From Clostridiaceae bacterium Marseille-Q4145 (GTDB lineage: Bacteria > Bacillota > Clostridia > Lachnospirales > Lachnospiraceae), in the NCBI GenBank assembly GCA_018223365.1, contig JAGTTP010000001.1, positions 434,001 to 498,000 of the forward strand: a DNA stretch of 64,000 nt, written 5' to 3'. The stretch's first letter is position 1. Each line of letters starts with the position of its first letter. Both the position numbers and the translations under genes were made by a program. The notes under the pieces are model-generated. The model worked only from the letters and a program-made list of their open reading frames with translations. It searched no databases and was not told the DNA's origin. Below are positions 33,411 through 41,425 of the stretch, one piece after another.

Positions 33411-33439
33411 AATCTATCACAATTTGGGCAATATGTCAA
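33411..33439 (-). promoter_or_regulatory. eut operon promoter
   Basis: A consensus -35 TTGACA (33434-33439) and -10 TAGATT (33411-33416) are separated by 17 bp. The predicted start near 33404 gives a leader of about 160 nt before eutG that contains the antitermination signals. A good promoter with a leader terminator implies constitutive initiation and control at elongation. Confidence 0.75.
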
Positions 33440-33477
33440 GCACTGTTTCAAAAACAGTTTTCCCCTGTTTCGGCATT

Positions 33478-34803
33478 TTATGCAATTCGTTTTCTACACC
33501 AGAAAAACGCCGGAATCAGAAAGATATCCGCAAATACCCATGCCAACGGATGGGCAAGACAAATCCCGATAAATCCCACTTTTCCAGCCACTACGGTAGA
33601 TGCCAGAACTCTTGCAATCATCTCCATTACACCGGAACAGATAGCAAAAACAGAAAATCCCATTCCCTGAATCGTAAACCGCACCGTGTTCACCAATGTC
33701 AGCATACAATAACCACCAGTGCAGAATAAAAGGAACTCATAGGAGTAAGCAATAATGGCCGTCTCACCTGCATCTACAAAGAGAAGGGTCAGCTGTTTTC
33801 CAAAAAGTACAGCAATCGCAAAACAAATTGCAGACATCAAAAAACCAATCAGTGAAGCGCTCTTTAATCCTTTTCCAATCCGGTCAAGCTTTCCGGCTCC
33901 CATGTTCTGCCCCGTGTAAGGAGCCATGGTCTGTCCTAAAGATTCCACCGGGCAGGAGATAAAGGCATTAATCTTCTGGGCTGCCGTGACACCGGCAACT
34001 ACCGCTGCACCTAATCCGTTGATAGCCGCCTGCAGTACCAGTGTGCCGATAGCGGTGACCGAGTACTGTAATCCCATGGGAATTCCAATATAGCAAAGCT
34101 TCGCCATATAGGAAGGCTCCGGTTTCCACTCATCCCTTGTGGCATGCAGAATCGGGAATTTTTTCCACATATACCAAAGACAGATCACACCTGAAATGCC
34201 CTGTGCCAGTACCGTCGCAATAGCCGGGCCTTCCACTCCCATGTGAAACAACAACACGAACACCAGATCCAGCACAATATTGATCGAGGATGACACTGCC
34301 AGAAAGACAACCGGCGTCTTACTGTCTCCCAGTGACCGGATAATACCTGCCAGGATATTATAAAGAAAAGTACATGGAATTCCCCAAAAGACAATCAAAA
34401 TATAGATATAAGCATATTCAAAAATTTCTTTTGGCGTGTTCATCAATGTCAGAATAGCTCTGCAGGATGCCACTACTGCTAAAGTCATCACAACGGAAAA
34501 TACCATACAAAGCCACGCGCTGTTGGTCACATATTTCCGGAGACGGTGTTCCTCCTGTGCGCCGAACATCTGTGCCACCGGAATGGCAAACCCATTACAG
34601 ACGCCTGTGCAGAATCCGATGACCATAAAGTTTAGGGATGTGGTGGAACCTACCCCTGCCAGTGGATTTACACCAAGAAATCGTCCAACCACCAATGTGT
34701 CCACCATGCTGTAAAACTGCTGGAACAGCATTCCAAGAAACATAGGAATCGCAAATCCGATAATCAGCCGGACAGGCGAACCAGTTGTCATATCCTTTGT
34801 CAT
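33478..34803 (-). CDS. MATE-family efflux transporter
   Basis: A 441-residue membrane protein with twelve hydrophobic segments and MATE motifs (IIGFAIPMFLGMLFQQFYSMVDTLVVGRFLG at the start and a matching second half, LCYIGIPMGLQYSVTAIG). MATE proteins export drugs or metabolites driven by Na+ or H+. The ATG at 34803 is chosen because GGAGGAAAT precedes it, rather than a start 21 codons upstream inside the carB terminator. The substrate is unknown. It is monocistronic, between carB and the eut promoter. Confidence 0.9.
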   Translation of the reverse strand: MTKDMTTGSPVRLIIGFAIPMFLGMLFQQFYSMVDTLVVGRFLGVNPLAGVGSTTSLNFMVIGFCTGVCNGFAIPVAQMFGAQEEHRLRKYVTNSAWLCMVFSVVMTLAVVASCRAILTLMNTPKEIFEYAYIYILIVFWGIPCTFLYNILAGIIRSLGDSKTPVVFLAVSSSINIVLDLVFVLLFHMGVEGPAIATVLAQGISGVICLWYMWKKFPILHATRDEWKPEPSYMAKLCYIGIPMGLQYSVTAIGTLVLQAAINGLGAAVVAGVTAAQKINAFISCPVESLGQTMAPYTGQNMGAGKLDRIGKGLKSASLIGFLMSAICFAIAVLFGKQLTLLFVDAGETAIIAYSYEFLLFCTGGYCMLTLVNTVRFTIQGMGFSVFAICSGVMEMIARVLASTVVAGKVGFIGICLAHPLAWVFADIFLIPAFFWCRKRIA

Positions 34804-34814
34804 ATTTCCTCCAT

Positions 34815-34851
34815 CAAAAACAACTGGCAACAGAGTTACCTCTGCTGCCAG
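34815..34851 (-). terminator. carB terminator
   Basis: CTGGCAGCAGAG and CTCTGTTGCCAG (minus strand; 34824-34851) pair with one wobble around a 4-nt loop. They are followed by TTGTTTTT, 25 nt after the carB stop. The plus strand also ends in TTTTC. Confidence 0.85.
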
Positions 34852-34875
34852 TTTTCTTATATTCATTTCCTGATA

Positions 34876-37800
34876 TTAGATTTTTGCAATATCAATCAAC
34901 GTCAGATTCTTGTGGTCCGTATCTTCCAGAGAAGTAACCAGTGCTTTTGCTGTGTCAATCGCTGTCAGAACATTGACGCCGGTCTCGATGGCATGTCTTC
35001 TGATAACAAATCCGTCATGGCTGTGCTCAACGCCCTGGGACGGTGTGTCAATAACCAGATCAATCTCATGACCAAGAATCAGATCCAGGATATTCGGAGA
35101 CTCCTGCTCTACCTTTCTGGTCAGACGAACCTGTACATCTGCATCCATAAGTGCACGGGCGGTTCCCTTGGTTGCGTAGATATTGTAACCCAGAGCTTCG
35201 AATCTCTTGGCAATCTCCACAGCCTCTGCCTTGTCCTCATCACGGACAGTCATGATCATGTTCTTGTATTTCGGCAGGCAGATTCCCGCACCCAGAAATG
35301 CCTTGTAAAGTGCTTCATTAAAGGTCTTTGCGATACCCAGACACTCACCAGTGGATTTCATCTCCGGTCCAAGGCTGATATCAGCGTCACGGATCTTCTC
35401 GAAGGAGAATACCGGCATCTTCACTGCAAAGTAATCTGCTTCTTTCTGAAGTCCCGGTGTGTACCCCAGATCCTTGATCTTATATCCAAGGATCACTTTA
35501 GTTGCCAGCGGCACAATCGGAATACCAGTTACCTTGCTGATGTACGGTACCGTACGGCTGGAACGGGGATTTACCTCGATGACATATACATCCTCGCCTA
35601 CAGCGATGAACTGAATGTTGATCAGTCCGATAACATGCAGGGAACGTGCCAGGCGTTTGGTGTACTCTTCGATGGTATCTTTTACTTTCTGACTGATACT
35701 CTTTGCCGGATATACGGAAATACTGTCTCCGGAATGGATACCCGCACGCTCAATATGCTCCATGATACCCGGAATCAGGATATCCTTACCGTCGCATACC
35801 GCATCGACCTCGATCTCTTTACCCTGCAGGTATTTATCAACCAAAATCGGATGATCCTGTGCAATCCGGTTGATGATACCGATGAATTCTTCTACATCCT
35901 CATCATTGATGGCAATCTGCATACCCTGTCCGCCAAGTACGTAAGAAGGACGAACCAGTACCGGATATCCCAGTCTGTTTGCTACTTCTTTTGCTTCCTC
36001 TGCCGTGTATACGGTGCCTCCCTTCGGTCTCGGGATCTGGCACTGTTCCAGAATCTCGTCGAAGAGCTCTCTGTCCTCAGCTGCATCTACATTTTCTGCG
36101 GAAGTTCCAAGGATCGGCACACCCATCTTCATAAGAGCCTCTGTCAGTTTGATGGCAGTCTGTCCACCGAACTGTACCACAGCTCCGTCCGGTTTTTCCA
36201 GGCGAACCACGCTCTCCACATCTTCCGGAGTCAGCGGCTCAAAATACAGTTTATCTGCAATATCAAAGTCCGTACTTACGGTCTCCGGATTGTTATTAAT
36301 GATAATGGTCTCATAACCCTCTTTAGAAAATGCCCAGGTACAATGTACGGAGCAGAAGTCGAACTCGATACCCTGACCGATACGGATCGGGCCAGAGCCA
36401 AGTACCAATACCTTCTTACGATCGTTGGTCTCAATGGCTTCATTTTCACTTCCATATACAGAATAGTAATATGGCGTAGATGCTTCGAACTCTGCTGCAC
36501 AGGTATCTACCATCTTGAATGCTGCTACGATACCATTGTCGTAACGCATCTTCTTGATCTCTTCCTCGGATTTTCCGGTCAGATTTGCGATCACGTTATC
36601 CGGGAACTCGATTCTCTTTGCTTCTCTTAAGAGATCTACCGTCAGTTCCTGCGTCTTCAGAGCCTGCTCCATCTCTACCAGAATAGCAATCTTGTCGATG
36701 AACCATTTATCAATCTTCGTAATGTCATGAATCTCGTCATAGGAAACTCCCTGACGAAGTGCTTCTGCGATAACCCAGATTCTGCGGTCATCTACCACTT
36801 CCAGCTGCTCCAGAAGTCCTGCTTTATCCAGATGGCTGAAATCATAGGACATAAGGCTGTCTACATGCTGCTCCAGAGAACGGATGGCTTTCATAAGACC
36901 ACCCTCGAAATTATCACAGATACTCATAACCTCACCGGTTGCCTTCATCTGTGTGGTCAGGGTTCTCTTTGCACTGATGAATTTATCAAACGGAAGACGC
37001 GGCATCTTGACAACGCAGTAGTCCAGCATCGGCTCGAAGCTTGCCATGGTCTGTCCGGTAATGGCATTTTTAATCTCATCCAGCGTATAACCAATGGCGA
37101 TCTTTGCAGCTACCTTTGCAATCGGATATCCGGTTGCTTTGGAAGCCAGTGCAGAAGAACGGCTCACACGCGGATTTACCTCGATAACACAGTACTCGAA
37201 GCTTTCCGGATGAAGCGCAAACTGTACGTTACATCCTCCCGTAATCTTCAGCTCACTGATAATGTTCAGCGCAGAAGTACGGAGCATCTGATATTCTTTA
37301 TCTCCAAGAGTCTGGGACGGAGCTACTACAATACTGTCACCGGTATGAACGCCGACCGGGTCAATGTTTTCCATGTTGCAGACGGTAATTACATTGCCTG
37401 CGCCATCACGCATTACCTCGTACTCGATCTCCTTCCATCCTGCGATGCAGCGCTCTACCAGAACCTGTCCTACACGGGAGAGACGAAGACCATTTGCAAG
37501 AATCTCCTCCAGTTCTTCCTGGTTGTGAGCGATACCGCCGCCGCTCCCGCCCAGGGTATATGCCGGACGAAGAACAACCGGATAACCGATCTTATTGGAG
37601 AATGCAATACCATCTTCCAGATTCTCAACAACCAGAGACGGAGCTACCGGCTCACCGATCTTCTCCATGGTTGCCTTGAACTCCAGACGATCTTCTGCCT
37701 TCTTAATGGTCTGGGAAGTGGTTCCGATGAGTTTTACACCAGTCTTCTCGAAGAATCCTCTCTCGTCCAGCTCCATAGCCAGGTTCAGTCCTGCCTGTCC

Positions 37801-38073
37801 GCCAAGGGTCGGCAGTACACTGTCCGGTTTTTCCTTTAAAATGAGCTGCTCTACTACATCAACCGTCAGCGGCTCAATGTATACACGGTCTGCAATGTCC
37901 TTATCGGTCATGATGGTAGCCGGGTTGGAGTTCAGAAGTACAACTTCCAGTCCTTCTTCCTTCAGAGAACGGCAGGCCTGTGTTCCTGCATAGTCAAACT
38001 CGGCAGCCTGTCCGATTACGATAGGACCGGAACCGATTACCAGTACTTTTTTAATATCCGGATTCTTAGGCAT
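34876..38073 (-). CDS. carB: Carbamoyl-phosphate synthase large subunit
   Basis: A 1065-residue protein of normal length with two homologous ATP-grasp halves. The duplicated motifs are VLVIGSGPIVIGQAAEFDYAG at the start and VLVLGSGPIRIGQGIEFDFCS near residue 556; each half has EVNPR (VIEVNPRVSRSSALASKATGYPIA and VIEVNPRSSRTVPYISKVTGIPI). The C-terminal MGS-like allosteric domain (from about 930) binds UMP/IMP effectors. It produces carbamoyl phosphate for pyrimidines and arginine together with carA, whose stop overlaps its start by 8 nt. Confidence 0.98.
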   Translation of the reverse strand: MPKNPDIKKVLVIGSGPIVIGQAAEFDYAGTQACRSLKEEGLEVVLLNSNPATIMTDKDIADRVYIEPLTVDVVEQLILKEKPDSVLPTLGGQAGLNLAMELDERGFFEKTGVKLIGTTSQTIKKAEDRLEFKATMEKIGEPVAPSLVVENLEDGIAFSNKIGYPVVLRPAYTLGGSGGGIAHNQEELEEILANGLRLSRVGQVLVERCIAGWKEIEYEVMRDGAGNVITVCNMENIDPVGVHTGDSIVVAPSQTLGDKEYQMLRTSALNIISELKITGGCNVQFALHPESFEYCVIEVNPRVSRSSALASKATGYPIAKVAAKIAIGYTLDEIKNAITGQTMASFEPMLDYCVVKMPRLPFDKFISAKRTLTTQMKATGEVMSICDNFEGGLMKAIRSLEQHVDSLMSYDFSHLDKAGLLEQLEVVDDRRIWVIAEALRQGVSYDEIHDITKIDKWFIDKIAILVEMEQALKTQELTVDLLREAKRIEFPDNVIANLTGKSEEEIKKMRYDNGIVAAFKMVDTCAAEFEASTPYYYSVYGSENEAIETNDRKKVLVLGSGPIRIGQGIEFDFCSVHCTWAFSKEGYETIIINNNPETVSTDFDIADKLYFEPLTPEDVESVVRLEKPDGAVVQFGGQTAIKLTEALMKMGVPILGTSAENVDAAEDRELFDEILEQCQIPRPKGGTVYTAEEAKEVANRLGYPVLVRPSYVLGGQGMQIAINDEDVEEFIGIINRIAQDHPILVDKYLQGKEIEVDAVCDGKDILIPGIMEHIERAGIHSGDSISVYPAKSISQKVKDTIEEYTKRLARSLHVIGLINIQFIAVGEDVYVIEVNPRSSRTVPYISKVTGIPIVPLATKVILGYKIKDLGYTPGLQKEADYFAVKMPVFSFEKIRDADISLGPEMKSTGECLGIAKTFNEALYKAFLGAGICLPKYKNMIMTVRDEDKAEAVEIAKRFEALGYNIYATKGTARALMDADVQVRLTRKVEQESPNILDLILGHEIDLVIDTPSQGVEHSHDGFVIRRHAIETGVNVLTAIDTAKALVTSLEDTDHKNLTLIDIAKI

Positions 38074-39145
38074 TCTTCTTCTCCTCCATCATCTTCAGAA
38101 ATCTGTCAAACAGGTAGCTGGAATCCTGCGGTCCCGGGCATGCTTCCGGATGATACTGTACCGTGAAGATGTTCTTGCCCACGTATTTCAGTCCCTCGTT
38201 GGTTCCGTCATTAACATTGGTAAATGCCGGTACGGCAACCTTCGGATCCAGGCTCTCCGGATTTACGGCATAACCATGGTTCTGGGAAGAAATGTACACA
38301 CGTCCTGTTTCCATATCTTTTACCGGATGATTTCCACCACGGTGTCCATATTTTAATTTGAATGTATCTGCACCAGTTGCAAGAGCCATCAGCTGATGTC
38401 CCAGACAGATTGCAAAAATGGGAATATCTGTCTCATAGAGTTTACGAATCTCTTTAATTACCTGTGCACAAGCTTTCGGATCTCCAGGTCCATTGGAAAG
38501 CATAATACCATCCGGATTGGAAGCAATGATCTCTTCCGCTGTTGTGAAGGACGGATAAATCGTGACCTCGCATCCTCTCTCATTCAGGGAACGCGCAATA
38601 TTTCTCTTCGCACCCAGATCCAGAAGCGCTACTTTATATCCATCACCAGGAAGAACGGATTTTTCACGGCAAGTGACTTTCGACACCTCATCTCCCGTAG
38701 AATAAGCTTTCAGCTTCTTCATCACTTCATCCATATCATAATTTTCATTGGTAGTAATCATACCATTCATTGTGCCAGACTCACGAAGGATCTTGGTAAG
38801 GGCACGGGTGTCAATTCCGCAAATACCCGGAATATCATTTTTCTCAAGAAAATTCTGAATCGTATCCTCGCAACGAAAATTACTCGGCATTCTGGAAAGT
38901 TCACGAACAATAAATCCGTCTACCCACGGCCTTTCCGACTCCATATCCTCATAACAGATTCCATAATTTCCGATTAACGGATAAGTCATAACGACTGCCT
39001 GTCCTGCATAAGAGGGATCTGTCAGAACTTCCAGATATCCTGTCATGGATGTGTTGAAGACGATCTCACTGACCGCTTCCCTGGTGGAACCGATGCTTCT
39101 GCCTGTAAAGACATGGCCATCTTCCAGAATAAGAAATGCTTTCAT
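38066..39145 (-). CDS. carA: Carbamoyl-phosphate synthase small subunit
   Basis: The glutamine amidotransferase subunit that delivers ammonia to CarB. The ATG at 39145 (MKAFLILEDGHVFTG) gives 359 residues, the normal length, and has AAGGTG upstream; a start 19 codons earlier would lie inside the promoter leader. The class I amidotransferase nucleophile is in IFAICLGHQLMALA, with the His-Glu pair in VQYHPEACPGP. It has its own promoter, which overlaps the pyrE-like gene's terminator. Confidence 0.97.
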   Translation of the reverse strand: MKAFLILEDGHVFTGRSIGSTREAVSEIVFNTSMTGYLEVLTDPSYAGQAVVMTYPLIGNYGICYEDMESERPWVDGFIVRELSRMPSNFRCEDTIQNFLEKNDIPGICGIDTRALTKILRESGTMNGMITTNENYDMDEVMKKLKAYSTGDEVSKVTCREKSVLPGDGYKVALLDLGAKRNIARSLNERGCEVTIYPSFTTAEEIIASNPDGIMLSNGPGDPKACAQVIKEIRKLYETDIPIFAICLGHQLMALATGADTFKLKYGHRGGNHPVKDMETGRVYISSQNHGYAVNPESLDPKVAVPAFTNVNDGTNEGLKYVGKNIFTVQYHPEACPGPQDSSYLFDRFLKMMEEKKNA

Positions 39146-39193
39146 CTTTTCACCTTTGTCCTTTCCTGTCTTAAAAATACCCAAATTATCGAT

Positions 39194-39222
39194 ATTATAC
39201 ACAAAAAGGAGGAAGTTGACAA
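39194..39222 (-). promoter_or_regulatory. carAB promoter
   Basis: -35 TTGTCA (39217-39222) and a perfect -10 TATAAT (39194-39199) have a 17-bp spacer. The transcript would begin near 39187, about 40 nt before carA. No PyrR-type attenuator hairpin series fits in this short leader. Confidence 0.75.
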
Positions 39223-39235
39223 GTCCTTCCCCCTC
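39203..39235 (-). terminator. Terminator of the pyrE-like gene, overlapping the carA promoter
   Basis: GAGGGGGAAG (39226-39235) pairs with CTTCCTCCTT (39206-39215) with two G-U wobbles and a 10-nt loop, followed by a T-run (39203-39207). The -35 of the carA promoter lies in the loop, so termination and re-initiation share the same DNA. Confidence 0.7.
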
Positions 39236-39252
39236 ATTTTTATAAAATTATT

Positions 39253-39894
39253 TTACATCCGGCTATAACCATATCCATTGACGATAGCGTCAATCTTCTG
39301 TTTCGCCTTACACATGGGGCAAACTTTGGCATCGTAGGATGCATATCCCTTTAAATCTTTGGCATCGAAGATACTGTTCACTTCAACCCCTCTTGCCTTA
39401 CTGATAAAGCTGAAAACAGATGCAATCCCCTGTACTTTACCACCATAATATTCTACACTGTCAATTGCTTTGTCCAGTGTCACACCTGTAGTAATAGACG
39501 TGGAAAGAATCAGCACATTCTTACCTTCCACCATGATTTTCGCATTGTCACGGAAAATCATCTGACCGTTAATATCCTGCTCCGGAGAGGTGATATAGAT
39601 CGTACCATGTGCATTCATACACATGATTCCGGATTTGGTCAGTTCCTGTGCAAGATATGCACCAATCACTTCACAGCCATTCAAGCAGATGATGGTATCC
39701 ACAATCGTATTATGCGCATATCTGGATGCCAGAAGTCTTGCAGCTGCTTCTGCCTCATTCTGTCTTGCCCGCAGTGTAGTCATATCCACATAATGGGTAA
39801 TATGGGAATGAGAAGTTACAAAGTGTCCCGGAATGACTTTCATGACAACCTTGCTGTCACCCGGCGAGTAAATTTTGAACATGCGATCTTCCAT
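39253..39894 (-). CDS. pyrE: Orotate phosphoribosyltransferase-like protein
   Basis: A 213-residue type I phosphoribosyltransferase. The PRPP-binding loop reads VLILSTSITTGVTLDKAI instead of the usual VVDD-T-TG, the same type of substitution I recall in Lachnospiraceae proteins annotated as orotate PRTases. The C-terminus has a CPMC-K motif that could bind zinc. Position beside carAB supports a pyrimidine role, but other nucleobase substrates are possible. It has its own promoter and a structured leader. Confidence 0.72.
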   Translation of the reverse strand: MEDRMFKIYSPGDSKVVMKVIPGHFVTSHSHITHYVDMTTLRARQNEAEAAARLLASRYAHNTIVDTIICLNGCEVIGAYLAQELTKSGIMCMNAHGTIYITSPEQDINGQMIFRDNAKIMVEGKNVLILSTSITTGVTLDKAIDSVEYYGGKVQGIASVFSFISKARGVEVNSIFDAKDLKGYASYDAKVCPMCKAKQKIDAIVNGYGYSRM

Positions 39895-39914
39895 ACCTGA
39901 GTCCCCCTTTTTTC

Positions 39915-39954
39915 CGGCATCTGTTTCAACCTTTTGTTGAAACTCCCCCTGCCG
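39915..39954 (-). promoter_or_regulatory. Structured 5' leader of the pyrE-like gene
   Basis: A two-part stem forms in the leader: CGGCA with TGCCG at the base, and a perfect 8-bp upper stem GTTTCAAC/GTTGAAAC with a 5-nt loop. It lies between the predicted start (near 39963) and the GGGGG-type ribosome site. There is no T-run, so control of translation or RNA stability is more likely than termination. Confidence 0.5.
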
Positions 39955-39969
39955 TCAGCTTATGGGAAT

Positions 39970-39998
39970 ATTGTACATAATTTTCTAATTTTTGGCAA
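39970..39998 (-). promoter_or_regulatory. Promoter of the pyrE-like gene
   Basis: -35 TTGCCA (39993-39998) and -10 TACAAT (39970-39975) are separated by 17 bp, about 75 nt before the ATG. Confidence 0.65.
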
Positions 39999-40024
39999 GT
40001 TCTTTATGTATTTTTTAGTTAATT

Positions 40025-40522
40025 TCAGAAACGTACCGGCAAACGTGGGATTTCATCCACTCTTAAATATTTGCTGATACATGCCACTGCAAATTCATGG
40101 TCTGCCATATGGTCAAGACCGGATACGATAATACTTCCGATCACACCTGCTCCTGCCACACGAATGGGGAACCCGCCGCCGCATGCCACATATTCCTCAT
40201 CATTCAGTCCACGGTCCTTCAGCTCTTCCTGATTCATCTTCAAATCCATATACAGGCGAAGGCTGCTCATCTCCATGGTCCGGACGGTATTGTGTTTTCT
40301 CTTCATCCAGATTTCATTACAATAATTGGTTCCTTTGAATCCATACTGGAATAGGGTATATCCATTGTTCAGACGGATACTGATGACTACCGGAAGGCCG
40401 TTATGTGCTGCCTCGGATACCATATAGCTTCCCAGTTCCCATGCATCTTTATTGGTAAAGTGCGGAAACTGAAGAATCTCTTCCTGCATGCTTAAAATTC
40501 TGATTGTCTCTTCCAACATCAT
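40025..40522 (-). CDS. UPF0303 / heme-degrading-domain (HbpS/GlcG-like) protein
   Basis: A 165-residue protein resembling UPF0303 family members of the HbpS/GlcG fold: WELGSYMVSEAAHNGLPVVISI, a central TMEMSSLRLYMDLK segment, and ACGGGFPIRVAGAGVIGSIIVSGL near the C-terminus. Function is not established; relatives bind heme or small cofactors. An AAGGAGG site precedes the ATG. It appears monocistronic, with a TATAAT -10 candidate just upstream (40562-40567). Confidence 0.82.
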   Translation of the reverse strand: MMLEETIRILSMQEEILQFPHFTNKDAWELGSYMVSEAAHNGLPVVISIRLNNGYTLFQYGFKGTNYCNEIWMKRKHNTVRTMEMSSLRLYMDLKMNQEELKDRGLNDEEYVACGGGFPIRVAGAGVIGSIIVSGLDHMADHEFAVACISKYLRVDEIPRLPVRF

Positions 40523-40582
40523 ATCGAATCTTCCTCCTTTATATTCTCCCGTAAGATAGCTCTATTATAACACTTTTTCCGG

Positions 40583-41416
40583 TTATTTTACATCCTGTTG
40601 CTGCAATTTCTGTAAAATCCAGTCTGACCAGTCTGCATAATACTTTCCAAGTACATGCGCCCCGTCCGCGGAGAGATCTGCATTCAGATTTCCATTTTCA
40701 TCATCAAACAGCTCATTGACATCCAGCCATCCCAGATTTTTTTCTTCCGCAAGCTGATGAATGGCATCATTCATCTCGTTAATATTTTCATTATTGAAAA
40801 TAGCATCACCCTCAGATTTTTCTTCTGTCATATGAAGGTTGGCCTCCAACACCAGACAGGCATCCGGCTGAAGCTCCTGGATCTGATTCACCAGCTCTCC
40901 GTATTTCCGGATGGCTGCTTGCCGGTCATAACCCAGTTCATTGATCCCCAACATCACCAGAATGAGTTTATACTGCCGCTTGCTTAGAATCTCCTCCAAC
41001 GTATATTGGTTTTCATCCTCTCCCGACACCCGCAGCTTCTTCGTCATGGCCGTGTAGGCACTCAACCCGGAATCGGCAAATACATCCGCATTTCCCAGAT
41101 GCCCATATTCCGAAAGACCATCTGTCCTGGAATCTCCAATAAACAGTACATCATCAAAGGAATTATCAATCTCCGGGAAGGAGGGTTTGTCAGGTTCTGT
41201 TTCTTCCTCCTGCGGCTCTTCTTCTGATTCAGCAGGCTCCTGACTCGTGATATTTTCTTCCGCCGTCTGCGGCGAAAATTCATCAACCGTATTCTCTGCC
41301 TTATCGACCGTGTTCCGATCATGCTGCCATTTCTGTACACGCATATCCATTTTCCATCCCGCTGCCAACAACAGACTGACCAGCAAAAGAATGGTATACC
41401 AGTTTCGTTTTTTCAT
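40583..41416 (-). CDS. Membrane-anchored SGNH/GDSL hydrolase
   Basis: A 277-residue protein. One N-terminal membrane segment (about 5-22, TILLLVSLLLAAGW) is followed by an acidic, Glu-rich extracellular linker (about 45-80). An SGNH domain has block I FIGDSRTDGL, block III LGINELGYD and the catalytic D-x-x-H in SADGAHVLG. It lies 9 nt after the MBOAT gene. Such pairs transfer acyl (often acetyl) groups to cell-surface polysaccharides, with the SGNH protein acting outside. Confidence 0.87.
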   Translation of the reverse strand: MKKRNWYTILLLVSLLLAAGWKMDMRVQKWQHDRNTVDKAENTVDEFSPQTAEENITSQEPAESEEEPQEEETEPDKPSFPEIDNSFDDVLFIGDSRTDGLSEYGHLGNADVFADSGLSAYTAMTKKLRVSGEDENQYTLEEILSKRQYKLILVMLGINELGYDRQAAIRKYGELVNQIQELQPDACLVLEANLHMTEEKSEGDAIFNNENINEMNDAIHQLAEEKNLGWLDVNELFDDENGNLNADLSADGAHVLGKYYADWSDWILQKLQQQDVK

Positions 41417-41425
41417 CGCTATCCC

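Noticed and set aside
18541..33439. Propanediol or glycyl-radical microcompartment instead of ethanolamine
   Set aside because: EutA, EutB, EutC, EutH and EutVW are all present, and there is no diol dehydratase or glycyl-radical enzyme.
34912..36630. 572-codon plus-strand frame opposite carB (and 36727-37839)
   Set aside because: Cys/Leu/His-rich composition typical of antisense shadow frames of a long conserved gene; no start signal.
39146..39193. PyrR-binding attenuator in the carAB leader
   Set aside because: The leader is about 40 nt and lacks the antiterminator/terminator pair needed.
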